From NCBI GenBank assembly GCA_002205965.3, contig NADL03000200.1, positions 19,885-83,884 on the forward strand: a DNA stretch of 64,000 bases. Reading direction: 5' to 3'. Both the position numbers and the translations under genes were made by a program. Positions 22,597 to 35,502 of the stretch are shown here, one piece after another (position 1 is the stretch's first letter; each line of letters begins with the position of its first letter). The notes beneath the pieces are model-generated. The model was given only the letters and a program-made list of their open reading frames with translations, ran no database searches and was not told the DNA's origin. Origin of the DNA: Kappaphycus alvarezii (taxonomy: Eukaryota > Rhodophyta > Florideophyceae > Gigartinales > Solieriaceae).

Positions 22597-23820
22597 TGTT
22601 GTTGATTTGGCAAGACGATCACATGACCCACATCGGTGCCAAACCTCATAAGAGGCATGAATGTTCACGTGTACACATGCACACGCTGTCGAATGAAGGT
22701 GGCGCTAAGGCATTCTGGAAAAATCCAAAGTTCCCAGGGACGAAAGTACGATTTTGAGAGATCAGCGATTTAGAGGGCAAAATTGTATATGGGGTGATTT
22801 TACGTAGAGGTAGGGTACTATAAGTGGATGATGAGTATACTGTATGAGAGATATGCTGAGAAAGTATGTACACGTGTACGTGGTGGCAGTTGTGTATGTG
22901 ATGTACACGTGTACAGCTAAGAGAAGAAACCTTTTTGTGCAGTGTTGTACACGTACTGTACTAGTGCCAAATGAGGAACTGTTACTTCGCACTGTACATC
23001 GTAATATGCAAAGTACTGTACTTCTTACTATACCTGAGTTTGTACAGTAGGAATCAATTATGCAATATTGTTCATGACTGCTAGAAAGAGGTATTTGATT
23101 TTATATTATGTATGGGATTCTAGTTATGGATTAGGGTTTTATCCAGCTGCATCCAAAAATCAGTTATGTGATTTCATCATATGTATAGGTTTCTAGTTAT
23201 GATTACGGGTTTTATCCAGCTGCATCCAAAAATCAGTTATGTGATTCCATCATACGTATGTGGTTTCTAGTTATGATATTGGTTTGTACAACTGCATCCA
23301 AAAATCATTATGTGATTCCATCATACGTTATGTGGTTTCTAGTTATGATATTGGTTTGTACAACTGCATCCAAAAATCAGTTATGTGATTCCATTATATG
23401 TATGAGGTTCGTAATTATGATGAAACATTGGACCGACTGCATCCAAAAATCAGTTATGTTGATTCCATCATATGTATGACGGATTGAGTCCGTTATTTTG
23501 GCACAAGGGAATTCGTTTCCGGTAAGTCTGCAAAATAAGGTACTGTATTGATGTGTGTATTGGCCAACCTATTTACACAATTTGTCAACTTTGGAAGAGT
23601 TCCAAATTTGCCCCTAAGGCTGTTCTGTTATCCCGGGCCAAGATCTTGAAATCCGCTCAATGGCTCAGTTTGTGGGATTCTGTTAGTGGACGCAGTGAGT
23701 TAGAAAGTAGTTGTAGGTTGTACTTAAGGCCAGGATTTTAGAGTTCCGAGTAAATTCTGGGCAGCTAAGCCCGCAGCTTCATCCTCTCTCCACCAGCCTT
23801 CCCTATCGCACTCATCATCA
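22597..23820 (+). repeat. Mosaic LTR shared by A remnant and B element
   Basis: A-type from the start through the minisatellite (five repeats: two alpha, two beta, one gamma, about 23,105-23,480), with many indels. The last 50-60 bp, from about 23,770, are B-type and lead to CATCATCA and the B primer-binding site. The final CA abuts GTTATGGG, giving the clearest LTR 3' end in the window. Confidence 0.8.
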
Positions 23821-23833
23821 GTTATGGGCCCAG
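23821..23833 (+). other. Primer-binding site of B element
   Basis: GTTATGGGCCCAG directly after the LTR CA. The following GTTCAACGC is also identical to family A although the flanks have diverged, which supports a constrained site. Confidence 0.85.
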
Positions 23834-23915
23834 TTCAACGCATATCTGTCTTTGATTCCCGTAAGTCGCCTGTGTCGTTGCCCTGTTTCGTTTTGTTTGT
23901 CTCAGCCTGTTGAAT

Positions 23916-24573
23916 ATGTCTCACGTTTCTGGTAAGTTATTTGAATAATTCCATTTCTTTGCACATCGAAGTGATTCTCTTTTGCCCTTTTGGTTGGTCT
24001 AAAGACTTGTAATTCCATAAAGCTGTTACTGACGATCACTTCCACTATCTGTGCCTGCTTCTGCGGGGTTGTGCTAGACTCGGAATTAGCCCTGGTGCCG
24101 CGATGCCCAGGGCTCCATCGGTCAGAGGTTTAACCGTCAGGGAGGAGGTCAAGTGTGGAGAGGATCGAGGTTATTGAACCGACAACACCACCGCCGCGAC
24201 GCTCGCCCTCTCTGTCGCCCAGGAAGGATATAGGATCCCCCGCAGGTCAGTACCTCCACAGACGCCATTAGAAAAATTCAACGACTCTCGGCCAAGAAAG
24301 CCCAAAGCGCTTGCCGATCGAGTCGCGAAAAGGGAGCTGAAGGCGAAGAAGCGAGTTCCGCCGAGGCACAAGAGGTACTGCAAGACCTGCCAGATTAGCT
24401 GCAATAGTGCTAAGACATTCTACGATCACGTTCATTCTAAGGGTCATAGGACTAGAGTAGCGAACAGAAAGGAGACTCCTAGGTGTACTGTTTGTGATAG
24501 AGTGTTCGACTCCCACGAAGTTCTGAAACGCCACGAGAACGGGAAAGATCACTTGAAAGTAGTTTTGTCTTAG
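23916..24573 (+). pseudogene. Two-zinc-finger ORF of the B element
   Basis: Exon 1 is 23,916-23,931 (ATG TCT CAC GTT TCT G), the intron 23,932-24,077 with a consensus GTAAGT donor and TGCTAG acceptor, and exon 2 is 24,078-24,573. Splicing joins G to AC TCG GAA in frame, exactly as in A although the exon 1 codons differ. The proline-rich part carries frame-breaking indels (about 24,100-24,300). Both C-x2-C-x12-H-x5-H fingers are intact and keep all eight ligands despite substitutions between them. Confidence 0.75.
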
Positions 24574-24655
24574 CATAAAGGGATCCTATACTTTGGTTAA
24601 AGCGAGTGCTCGGCCTTTGCATTTTAGCTTAGAGTTTTGTGTGCTGTGTTCTTAT

Positions 24656-24726
24656 AGAGGTGGGCTTGCCATTGCAAGGGACTATCGGTCCCCGGCTTGG
24701 GATCTTCGAACAGAATAAGCACCTCT
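24656..24726 (+). other. Possible structured leader element, B version
   Basis: AGAGGTG pairs with CACCTCT, CTTGC with GCAAG, and GGGAC with GTCCC. The first inner stem is one pair longer than in A (CTTG/CAAG), so the pairing survives sequence change. Function unknown. Confidence 0.4.
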
Positions 24727-24738
24727 AACCTATTTGCA

Positions 24739-27700
24739 ATGAGTGGCGGAGAAGATCAAGGAGTCAATGAAGAATAGAGAAGCTGACGGATACGAATTTC
24801 TATGTGTGGAAGCAGAAAATTCAGCTCTTCTGGCACTGCGCGATGTAGAACAGTACATTACCGATGATAACGTCCCTGCTGATGAAAAATTCTTCTACGT
24901 ATAGGACTTGGAAGCAGGGAGATCGAAAAGCCAGAGCAATTATAGGGCTGTCTCTTTCTGATGACCATTTGGACCATGTAAGAGATGCTGTTACTGCCAA
25001 AGGTATGTGGGATGCTATTCTAGAGGTGTTTGAGCGACATACGCTGCTGAACAAGTTGGCTGCTCGTAGAGAGTTTTACACTGTCAGTATGCTAGAAAAT
25101 GAGAAGGTGCTTCCGTATATTGGACGTGTGAGACACCTGGCGGCTCGCTTGAAGTCTATGGGGGTCGTTATCGATGACAAAGAGATGGCTATGGCAGTGC
25201 TTAACGGCCTTCCACCGCGTTTTCACAGCCTAATTGTTGCTCTGGACGCTCTTGGATCTGAAGACAACTCCTTTGGAGTGGAGTATGTCAAAAGTCGTCT
25301 ACTTCAGAGGAACAACGATTCGATGAAGTCGTCCAGGCGACAGATGACTTCAAGTGCCGCCCTTATTGGGAACGTTTTCGAAGGACGGCGCCAGTCTTCC
25401 TTGACGTGCACTAATTGTGGTCACACCGGACACACCGCCTCCCGTGCTGGGGAAAGGATGTCAATGGAAAGCGACCTTCTCCACCCGAACGGTTCCAGCG
25501 GAGGCAATTACAGAAGCCAACGGCAATGATAGCTCAAGAAAAGATGGCTCGGAAGTGAATGAGGTGGAGTACATTTGTCTGGTGAACAAAGCGGATAAGT
25601 CTAACGTTAAAATAACCTCTAACACCTGGCTTATAGATTCCGGGTGCTCCGCGCACATGACGTTTGACAGAAGCCTCTTTACAGACTACCGTGTCTCGAA
25701 CAGCCGCGTTGAGATGGGAACCAAGGCTTGTGCGATTGTGGCTGGAGTCGGAAACGTTCATTTGATGCTATCAGTAAACGGCATTGAAAAATCCTGTAAG
25801 CTCACCAATGTGCTACACGTTCCCAGTTTTCCTTTTCTCTAATTTCAGTACGCCAGATGGTCGACAATGGACTTGATGTTCAGTTTGTTCGTGACAAGTG
25901 TACTGTAAAGAAAAATGACTGTACTGTGGCAACCGCGGACAAGTGAAGGAGAGCTCTACGTGCTTGATACGTGTGATATGACTCATTCGGCACACAAGCC
26001 TCCTTGAAGACGTGGCACGAAAGACTTGCGCACGTTCATACTCAAGGAATCTTGTCTATGTCTCGCAAGAACGTGGTAAGTGGACTTCATCTTTCTTCTT
26101 CAAATGATACCAAAGATATTGGCTCATCTTCTGACTGTGATTCCGTGAAATGCGATGCTTGTGTGGTAGGAAAAGCAACTCGTGCTGTAATTCCCAAACA
26201 TCGCTCAGGAGGTAGGGCAAAGCAGCTGCTAGACTTAGTCCATTCGGACGCTGTGGCCCACTCCAAACACAGTCATTAGGTGGGTGCGAGATACTTTGTC
26301 ACATTCATCGATGATTACTCCAACTGGAGCGTTGTCTATCCGATGAAAAGTAAAGATGAAACTTTTCGAGTTCTATAAGAAGTTTGCCAATTATGCCCTT
26401 ACCCATACCGGTCAGCGAGTGAAAATTGTTTCGTTCAGATCGTGGAGGGAGTATCTTTCCTCGCAGTTCCAATCCTTCTTATCTTCACAAGGAACGGTTC
26501 ATCAAACGACCGCCGCGTACACGCCTGAACAAAATGGCGTCGCAGAACGGTTCAACCGTACATTGATAGATCTGGTTCGGTCTATGCTGTCCCACATGCA
26601 GGTTCCAAAGTCATTTTGGGCTGAAGCCCTAGACAATGCCGTGTATGTGCGGAATCGTGTAACAAACAGAGCCCTGGAAGTTCCATTACGCCTCATCACT
26701 TGTGGATGAAGGATAAACCAGATGTGTCTCACTTGAGGGTATTTGGCTGCCAATGCTGGTACAAAACTGCATGCCCATGAGGTGCAGAAACTAGATGAAC
26801 GTGCAGTGAAAGGAATGTTTCTTGGATACCCAGCCGGAACGAAGGCCTACAAGGTATGGGATTATCTCACGAAATGTGCAGTTTGATGAGTCCAGGCGAG
26901 GCCTTGTTCGGTTGACGACAGTATATCGCATCAAAATGACGAGAATTTTGAGCCAGAGGATTGGGAGTTGCTGGACGAAACTGACCCCGATACTTTAATG
27001 GCAAATATCGGTGAAAATGGACACTCTGAGTCATCGAGAGGTCAAAATGAGCCCGTTCTAAATCCAAATATGAACCCAGAGCCCCCGGATGCGAGCTCGG
27101 AACCAGAACATACGGGTGGTGCAGACGGAGATGGATCTAGCAATGTACCACTTCGCAGATCAGGTCGATCACGCCGCCCACCAAGACAATGGTGGAAGGG
27201 CCTCTTAGGAACTAATATACTCAGCACGTCTAATGAGGATGTTCCGGTACCAGACTCGTTCAAGGAAGCGATGAGTGGGACGCAACCAGATTTCTGGCAG
27301 AAAGCAGTTGACAAAGAGTTAAAATCACAACGCAAAAACCAGACTTGGACGCTGGTTCCGCGCTCACAGGCCTCTAACATCCTCACATCGCGCTGGGTTT
27401 TCACCGTTAAAGATATTCCAGATGATCAGGGCCACCTCATTCAGCAAGGAAAGGGTCGCCTAGTCGTAAGAGGTTTCCAGCAGATTGAAGGAGTTGATTA
27501 CTCAGAGACTTTCGCCCCGGTAATCAAATTCACGACAATTCGATTGCTACTGGCTATGGTTGCGCAATTTGACTTAGAGCTTCACCAAATGGACGTAGTT
27601 CACCGCGTTTCTAAATGGAGAATTAGAGGAGGATATTTACATGGAACAACCCGAAGGATGCATCGACCCTTCCAAACCAAACCATGTTTGCAAACTCCTC

Positions 27701-28813
27701 AAGGCTATTTATGGCCTTAAACAAGCGAGTCGTCAATGGCACAAAAAGATTGACGACTTCTTGATTAATGGGCTTGGGTTTAAGACCACGAGAAGTGACG
27801 CTTGCTTGTACACAAACATATCGAATGACAGCATAATGCTCATTGCCCTTTATGTGGATGACTTGCTGCTCGCCGGTAGTGATCTAACCGCCGTAGCCTG
27901 GATGAAAGCGGAATTAAATAAAAGGTTTGAGATGAAAGACCTGGGAGAGGCGAAAAAGTGCATAGGGCTTGAAATTAGTAGGAAAAGGTCGTCCAAGCTA
28001 GTCTGTATATCGCAGAAAGCGTATGCCGAATCCGTACTGAAACGTTTTGGAATGGTCAGCTGTAATTCCGTGAGTACACCAATGGAACAGGGATTCCATC
28101 CCGAGTCTTCGACAAGCCCGTACTGCGATGTCCCGTATCGACAGATCATCGGCTGTCTGATGTTCCTGATGGTTGGTTCTCGTCCAGATTTAGCATACGC
28201 CGTTGGCAAATTGTCTCAACACTGTGAGAAGCCTCGCGAGGACCACTGGCAGGCTGCGAAAAGGGTTTTGAGGTTCATCAAAGGAACACTCTCAACTGGT
28301 GTTATCCTAAACGGAAATCTCTCAGTGGAGTACCTCGAAGGCTTTAGTGATGCGGACTGGGGTGGCTGCTTGAGTTCAAGAAAGTCCACCAGCGGCTATG
28401 TATTCAAGCTTTGTGGAGGAGCCGTCAGCTGGTCGTCGAGGAAGCAAACGGTTGTTGCAAAGTCTACCTGCGAAGCAGAGTACATCGCGCTTTGTGATGC
28501 CTGCAAAGAAGCCGCCTGGCTAAGATGCCTCCTGACAGATGCATTGGGAAAATCAGAAGATGGTACTGTTACTATCGGTTGCGATAATACAGGAACTATA
28601 TCCTTTGCAGGCAACGAGGGGGTCAACCGGCGTAACAAGCATATCGATATCTCATACCACTTTGTCAGAGATGCTATCCATCGCAATATTGTTTCCCTCT
28701 TCCATGTACCGTCTTCCGAAATGCCAGCAGATATACTAACGAAGCCTCTTGGACGACTTTCGTTCAATAAATGTGTGAGGTTTCTGGGACTTGGGGATCT
28801 GCGCGATGCTTAG
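24739..28813 (+). pseudogene. Copia B gag-pol polyprotein, frameshifted
   Basis: Gag starts at 24,739. Frames are broken near 24,770, 24,890, 25,440, 25,700, 25,840, 25,945, 26,000, 26,250, 26,360, 26,690, 26,765, 26,870 and 27,604. The CCHC knuckle region, protease WLIDSGCSAHMTFD, integrase TWHERLAH with its Cys pair, integrase PEQNGVAER, RT and RNase H are all recognisable. The last 390 codons (27,641-28,813) are open, with YVDD at 27,851-27,862, SDADWGG, STCEAEY, CDNTGT and TKPLGR. The second integrase Asp block is damaged (FRSWREY where A has RSDRGGEY). Confidence 0.9.
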
Positions 28814-28824
28814 GGCATGTGATC

Positions 28825-28833
28825 GAGGGGGGG
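28825..28833 (+). other. Polypurine tract of B element
   Basis: GAGGGGGGG between the RNase H stop and the LTR start TGTTGGTG. Confidence 0.82.
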
Positions 28834-29303
28834 TGTTGGTGATTTCGTGAGACGATCACACGCCCATCGCACTGACTAGACGTCTCGCACGGAGGTTGGG
28901 AAGCTGTATATGTGTACACGTGGACACATGTGGTTCTGAAGGGAAATATATGCCAAATTTACCCGAAAAGCAAAGTTGCCGGGGACGAAAGGCCATTTTC
29001 AGGGGGTCGACGAAAAATGCAAATTTTGCATAATTGTTGACAAGTGGAACTTGGCCCATAATGCCTAGGCTAAGAATTGCCTGCTTTAATCCTATTCGCT
29101 GACAGGGACAATACTGCAATTCTATTGGCCCAGGATGTACACGTGTCAGGTGTTGTAGAGGTTCCTTGGCTGGTTTTAGTTGTTCAAAGGCAGTATGGGA
29201 TATAACGGTTATTTATGAGCTATTTTAGAGGTCAAAATGTTGTTTAAGGGGTCCCTTTACGTAGGAAAATGTGCTGTAAGGGTGTGAGGAATGTTAGTGT
29301 ACG
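28834..29303 (+). repeat. B-type 3' LTR, truncated
   Basis: Starts TGTTGGTGATTTCG, related to the A start but diverged. It contains CACGTG motifs and conserved blocks such as CAAAATGTTGTTTA shared with A U3. It lacks everything after AATGTTAGTGTACG, where reverse A pol begins. No minisatellite part is present. Confidence 0.85.
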
Positions 29304-30507
29304 TGACCACGTCCATTTGATGAAGCTCTAAATCGAAGTGGGCTACAATCGCCAACAACAATCGAATCGTTGTAAATTCGATCACCGGCGCAAAAGTCTC
29401 TGAGTAATCAATCCCCTCAATTTGTTGAAAGCCCCGCACAACCAGGCGACCTTTTCCCTTTTGAGTCAACGTGCCGTTATCGTCCGGCATGTCCTTTACA
29501 GTAAATACCCAGCGAGAAGTTAGAATATTGGCACCTTCCGATCGTGGAACTAGTGCCCAGGTTTTGTTTTTGCGTTGGGACTCTAGCTCCTTATCAATCG
29601 CTTTCTGCCAGAACTGTGGTTGTGGTCCACCCATCGCCTCTTTAAAGGAGTTCGGTATGTTGATGTCGCCACAGGAAGGTGGGAGTAAGCTGGTTCCCAC
29701 CAGGCCTGTCCACCACTGTCGGGGTGGGCGTCGTGAACGAGTGGAGCGGCGAGGTTCCACATCGCCGGGACCAGCATCTTGCTCACCACTCACTTCTTCT
29801 GGTTGCAAAGTCTCATTAGTTGAGTCGGGCTCAATACCTTGACTTTGAAAGTTCTCAACCTCCGCCGGTGACCCTGTTTCAATGCCATGTTCATTATCAC
29901 CATTAGATGTTTCAGACTCAATTTCGTCAGTATCGGTCGTCTCCACTGGGTCAACGTCCATATCATTATCATCGGAGAAATGTTCATCGTAAGAGCAAGC
30001 CCCTGGTCTCGACTCATCGAACTGCACATCCCTGGAAATAACAATGCGATGTAAATTGTCATCCCAAATTTTGTAGGCCTTAGTTCCCGGCGGATACCCA
30101 ACAAACATTCCCGTTGTTGCGCGGTCGTCAAGTTTACGCACCTCATTACCAGGCACCTTGTACCAGCATTGACATCCAAACACACGTAGGTGAGATACAT
30201 CGGGCTTTTTCTTCATCCATAGGTGAAATGGAGTAACGAGACCCCAAAGCTCTTGTCGTGACACGATTGCGAACGTAAACTGCGTTATCAAGAGCTTCAG
30301 CCCAGAAAGCTTTGGGAACTTCATATGGGACAGCATAGACCTGACGAGATCAATCAGGGTACGATTGAGCCGTTCTGCCACACCATTCTGTTCAGGTGTG
30401 TATGCAGCGGTCGTTTGATGAACAGTTCCTTGTGACGATAGAAAGGATTGGAACTCTGAAGAAAGATACTCTCCTCCACGATCAGATCGAAGCACTTTCA
30501 CGCGTTG
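29304..30507 (-). pseudogene. Copia A pol fragment: integrase C-terminal half to RT N-terminus
   Basis: Same piece as 1-1205 and with the same RT-side edge within a few bases of window position 1. It holds RSDRGGEY, PEQNGVAER, the integrase C-terminus and RT up to QMDVV, then runs into the B LTR. It has D before YSETFAPV, like the reverse element, unlike the pieces at 1 and at 8 kb. A small deletion near 30,243 alters the LGGLVTPF region. Confidence 0.9.
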
Positions 30508-30608
30508 TCGACACGTGTGCATGTGTACACGTGGAAACATGCCTCATGCCTCTTATGAGGTTTGGCACCGATGTGGGGTCATGTGATCGTCTTGCCAAAT
30601 CAACAACA
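30508..30608 (-). repeat. 5' LTR terminal fragment, third copy
   Basis: Same junctions as at 1206-1305, with one extra A near 30,535. It joins the reverse chunk to the start of the tandem array. Confidence 0.87.
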
Positions 30609-31097
30609 GCCCCGAGTGCCCAGGGCTGCGACAGTTAGGACTTTGCCATCTGTGGGGAGGACAGTTGTGGAATCGATCGAAGTACTCGAACCAGAAGGAC
30701 CGCCGCCGAAGACGCTCGCGCTTCCCTCGTCTAGGGAAAGGTATAGGATCCCTCGTAAGTCAGTACCTCTGGATAAGCCAATAAAGAAAGTTCAACGCCT
30801 CTCGGCAAAGAAAAGCTAAAGCCCTCGCCGATCGAGTTGCCAAGAAGGAACTAAAGGCAAAACGAAGAGTTCCGCCGAGGAACAAGAGGTACTGCAAGCT
30901 CTGTGATATTAGCTGCAATAGCGCACAGACATTCTACGATCACATCAATTCTAAGGGTCATAGGACTAGAGAGAAAAACAAGAAAAAGACCCCTAGGTGT
31001 ACTGCTTGTGATAGAGTGTTCGATTCCCACGAGTTTCTCAAAGCGTCACGAGAACGGGAAGGAACACTTGAAAGTTAGTTTGTCCCAGAGAATTTAA
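30609..31097 (+). pseudogene. Zinc-finger ORF, array unit 1, 5' truncated
   Basis: Starts at the LTR terminus junction, without exon 1. An extra A near 30,814 and indels near 31,032-31,075 break the frame. It has GGCAAAACG where other forward copies have GGCTAAACG, a synonymous change shared with the reverse element. Confidence 0.78.
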
Positions 31098-31256
31098 AGA
31101 GATCCATTTGTTTGTTTGAAGCGACGTCTTTGGCCTTTGCTTTAGTCTAGAGTTTCGTGTGCTGTGTTCTTATAGAGGTGGGCTTGCCACTACAAGGGAC
31201 TATCGGTCCCGGATTGGGATCTTCGAACAGAACATTAGCACCTCTAGAATATTGCA

Positions 31257-32936
31257 ATGAGTAGCGGAGAAGATCAAGGAGGAGGATCGATGAAGATCGA
31301 AAAGCTCACGAGATACCAATTTCTACGTGTGGAAACAGAAGATTCAGCTCCTGTTGGCCCTTCGCGATGTGGAACAGTATATTACTGATGGCACCGTTCC
31401 TGAAGATGAACAATCTTCCACTTACAAGGCATGGAAGCAAGGGGATCGAAAGGCACGGGCCATCATCGGCCTGTCGCTGTCCGATGATCACCTGGATCAT
31501 GTGAGAGATGCTGTCACAGCCAAAGAAATGTGGGACGCCATCTTGGAAGTTTTTGAGCGCCACACATTACTAAATAAGCTGGCGGCCCGGAGAGACTTCT
31601 ACACGGTCACCATGCTAGACAATGAGAAAGTTTTGCCATACACATAGGACGTGTGCGACACCTAGCAGCTCGCTTAAAGTCAATGGAAGTCATCATTGAT
31701 ACAAGGAAATGGCTATGGCAGTTCTCAATGGTCTTCCGCAGAGGTTTCAAAATCTCATTGTAGCGCTTGACGCTCTTGGATCCGAAGATAACACGTTCGG
31801 AGTAGAATATGTAAAAAGTCGCCTGCTCCAAGAGGAGCAACGTGCATCGATGAGGCTTACTAGAAGGCAGAATCCGCCAAGGTCTGCTCTTATTGGGCAC
31901 ATCCCTGAGGCAAGGCGTTTCGACTTTGACATGCACCAACTGTGGTCACAATGGACACTCCGCTGCCCGCTGCTGGGGAAAGGACATCAACGGAAGGCGA
32001 CCACCGCCACCTGACCGGTTCCTACGTATACAGTCACAGAAGCCTACTGCGATGATTGCTCAGAGCAAGAAGATCTGGAAATTAATGAAGTCGAGTACAT
32101 ATGTCTGATGAACAAGGTAGATAACTCTGGTATCAACATAACCTCAAACACTTGGCTTATCGACTCTGGATGCTCCGCACACATGACATATGACAAGAGA
32201 CTGTTCTCCGACTACAGGGAGGTCTCAAACAGCCGCGTAGAAATGGGAACAAAAGCGTGTGCAGTAGTAGCTGGAGTCGGGACCGTCCCCATTACGCTTT
32301 TAGTGAGCGGAGTTCAAAAGTCATGCAAGCTCACCAATGTGCTGCACGTTCCAAGCTTTGTTTTTCCCTAATCTCTGTACGTAAGATGGTCGATAATGGA
32401 TTTGACGTTGAGTTCGTTCGTGACAAGTGCACTGTGAAGAGGAGTGACTGCATCGTGGCTACTGCCACAAGTCGAGGAGACCTGTATGTGCTTGACACAT
32501 GTAACGAGGTTCATTCGGCGCACAAAGCCTCTTTGAAGACATGGATGAAAGATTGGCCCACGTTCACACTCAAGGAATATTGTCCATGGCTCGTAAGAAC
32601 GTGGTAAAGTGGACTTCATATCTCCTCTTCAGATATAACAAGAGACGCTAGCTCATCTTCCTGACTGTGAATCTGTGACATGTGATGCGTGTGTGTTAGG
32701 AAAAGCAACTCGTGCTGTGATCCTAAACAGCGCTCTGGAGGCAGGGCCAAACATTTTGAGACTTGTCCATTCGGACGTCTGCGGCCCACTCCAAGTACAG
32801 TCAGTAGGGGTGCTAGATACTTTGTCACTTTTATCGATGACCACTCAAACTGGAGTGTTGTCTATCCGATGAAGAGTAAAGATGAAACGTTCCATTTTTC
32901 AGAAGTTTGCCCAATATGCCTTCACACACACTGGTC
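31257..32936 (+). pseudogene. Gag-protease-integrase, array unit 1, many frameshifts
   Basis: All domains of the 580-codon copies are recognisable, but a dozen or so indels (for example near 31,310, 31,642, 31,701, 31,917, 32,062, 32,363, 32,545, 32,607 and 32,661, and several between 32,720 and 32,900) fragment it. It carries Ala after KPT and Asp in RGDLYVL, as in most of the array. It lies in a block where the consensus may be poor. Confidence 0.85.
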
Positions 32937-34586
32937 TTTTGTTGATTTGGCAAGACGATCACATGACCCCACATCGGTGCCAAACCTCATAAGAGGCATG
33001 AGGCATGTTCCACGTGTACACATGCACACGTGTCGAATGAAGGGTGGCGCTAAGGCATTCCGGAAGAAATCCAAAGTTCCCAGGGACGAAAGTACGATTT
33101 TGAGAGATCAGCGATTTAGAGGGCAAAATGTTGTTTATGGGGTGATTTTACGTAGGGTAGGGTACTATAAGTGGATGATGAGTATACTGTATGAGAGATA
33201 TGCTGAGGAAAGCTATGTACACGTGTACGTGGTGGCAGTTGTGTATGTGATGTACACGTGGTACAGCTAAGAGAAGAAACCTTTTTGTGCAGTGTTGTAC
33301 ACGTACTGTACTAATGCCAAATGAGGAACTGTACTTCGCACTGTACATCGTAATACGCAAAGTACTGTACTTCTTACTATACCTGAGTTTGTACAGTAGG
33401 AATCAATTATGGCAATATTGTCATGACTGCTAGAAAGAGGTATTTGATTTTATATTATGTATGAGGATTCTAGTTATGATTAAGGGTTTTATCCAGCTGC
33501 ATCCAAAAATCGGTTATGTGATTTCATCATATGTATGAGGTTTCTAGTTATGATTACGGGTTTTAGCTGCATCCAAAAATCAGTTATGTGATTCCATCAT
33601 ACGTATGTGGTTTCTAGTTATGATATTGGTTTGTACAACTGCATCCAAAAATCAGTTATGTGATTCCATCATACGTATGTGGTTTCTAGTTATGATATTG
33701 GTTTGTACAACTGCATCCAAAAATCAGTTATGTGATTCCATCATACGTATGTGGTTTTAGTTATGATATTGGTTTGTACAACTGCATCCAAAAATCAGTT
33801 ATGTGATTCCATCATACGTATGTGGTTTCTAGTTATGATATTGGTTTGTACAACTGCATCCAAAAATCAGTTATGTGATTCCATCATACGTATGTGGTTT
33901 CTAGTTATGATATTGGTTTGTACAACTGCATCCAAAAATCAGTTATGTGATTCCATCATACGTATGTGGTTTCTAGTTATGATATTGGTTTGTACAACTG
34001 CATCCAAAAATCAGTTATGTGATTCCATCATATGTATGAGGTTCGTAATTATGATGAAGATTGGACCGACATCCAAAAATCAGTTATGTGATTCCATCAT
34101 ATGTATGAGGTTCGTAATTATGATGAAGATTGGACCGACTGCATCCAAAAATCAGTTATGTGATTCCATCATATGTATGAGGTTCGTAATTATGATGAAG
34201 ATTGCACCGACTGCATCCAAAAATCAGTTATGTGATTCTATTTTACGTATGACGGATTGAGTCCGTTATTTGGCACAAGGGAATTCGTTTCCGGTAAGTC
34301 TGCAAAATAAGGTACTGTATTGATGTGTGTATTGGGCCAACCTATTTACACAAATTTGTCAACTTTGGAAGCAGTTCCAATTTGCCCCTAATACTGTTAT
34401 ACCGGCCAAGATCTTGAAATCCGCTCAAATGGCTCAGTTTGTGGGATTCTGTTAGTGGACGCAGTGAGTTAGAAAGTAGTTGTAGGTTGTACTTAAGGCC
34501 AGGATTTTAGAGTTCCGAGTAAATTCTGGGTAGCTAAGCCGCAACTTCATCCGTCCAGCAAATTCCTTCACCCTCTCCGATTCCCA
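32937..34586 (+). repeat. LTR of array unit 1
   Basis: Joined to integrase codons with TTTTGTTG. It has ACTAATGCC where the copies at 3640 and 11,646 and the reverse LTRs have ACTAGTGCC; this marker is shared by all array LTRs. Several one-base deletions occur after 34,260. Confidence 0.83.
33468..34250 (+). repeat. 72-bp minisatellite, 11 repeats
   Basis: Two alpha, six beta and three gamma repeats. The last gamma has TTGCACCG instead of TTGGACCG, a variant seen in most array LTRs. Confidence 0.9.
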
Positions 34587-34589
34587 TTA

Positions 34590-34602
34590 GGTTATGGGCC
34601 AG
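34590..34602 (+). other. Primer-binding site, one base short
   Basis: GGTTATGGGCCAG lacks one C compared with every other copy; probably part of the local indel excess. Confidence 0.7.
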
Positions 34603-34683
34603 TTCAACGCCGTCTCTTTCTCTGAACCCGTAAGTCGCCGTGTGTTGCTGCATTGTTTTCTTGTCTATCTCAGTCTCTTGATT

Positions 34684-35341
34684 ATGTCTACTCGTTCCGG
34701 TAAGCTATTTGAATAATTCCATTTCTTTGCACATCGAAGTGATTCTCTTTGCACCTTTTGGTTGGTCTAAAGACTCATAATCCCAAAAGCTGTTACTGAC
34801 GATCACTTCCACTTTTGTGCCTGCTTTTGCGGGGTTGTGCTAGACTCGGAATTAGCCCTGGTGCCCCGAGTGCCCAGGGCTGCGACAGTTAGGACTTTGC
34901 CATCTGTGGGGAGGACAGTTGTGGAATCGATCGAAGTACTCGAACCAGAAGGACCGCCGCCGAAGACGCTCGCGCTTCCCTCGTCTAGGGAAAGGTATAG
35001 GATCCCTCGTAAGTCAGTACCTCTGGATAAGCCAATAAAGAAAGTTCAACGCCTCTCGGCAAAAAAGCTAAAGCCCTCGCCGATCGAGTTGCCAAGAAGG
35101 AACTAAAGGCTAAACGAAGAGTTCCGCGAGAACAAGAGGTACTGCAAGCTCTGTGATATTAGCTGCAATAGCGCAGACATTCTACGATCACATCAATTCT
35201 AAGGGTCATAGGACTAGAGAGAAAAACAAGAAAAAGACCCTAGGTGTACTGCTTGTGATAGAGTGTTCGATTCCCACGAGGTTCTCAAGCGTCACGAGAA
35301 CGGGAAGGAACACTTGAATAGTTTTGTCCCAGAGAATTTAA
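34684..35341 (+). pseudogene. Zinc-finger ORF, array unit 2, frameshifted
   Basis: Exon 1 is 34,684-34,699 and the intron 34,700-34,843, both intact. Exon 2 has deletions near 35,063, 35,127, 35,176, 35,239 and 35,318 that split the finger region. Confidence 0.8.
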
Positions 35342-35502
35342 AGAGATCCATTTGTTTGTTTGAAGCGACGTCTTTGGCCTTTGCTTTTAGTCTAGAGTTT
35401 CGTGTGCTGTGTTCTTATAGAGGTGGGCTTGCCACTACAAGGGACTATCGGTCCCCGGATTGGGATCTTCGAACAGAACATTAGCACCTCTAGAATATTG
35501 CA

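Larger units (their letters stand above)
22597..29303 (+). mobile_element. Copia B element, nearly full length, 3' LTR truncated
   Basis: A diverged relative of A: same gene order and same extra zinc-finger ORF with intron, but many synonymous and amino-acid differences throughout. Its 5' LTR (22,597-23,820) is mostly A-type and doubles as the 3' LTR of the A remnant to its left, indicating LTR-LTR recombination. Its own LTR type appears at 28,834, cut off at 29,303 by reverse A pol sequence. Several frameshifts make the copy defective. Confidence 0.85.

Noticed and set aside
28834..30507. Third, env-like ORF after pol
   Set aside because: Sequence after the B polypurine tract is LTR, then a reverse pol fragment; no membrane protein is encoded.
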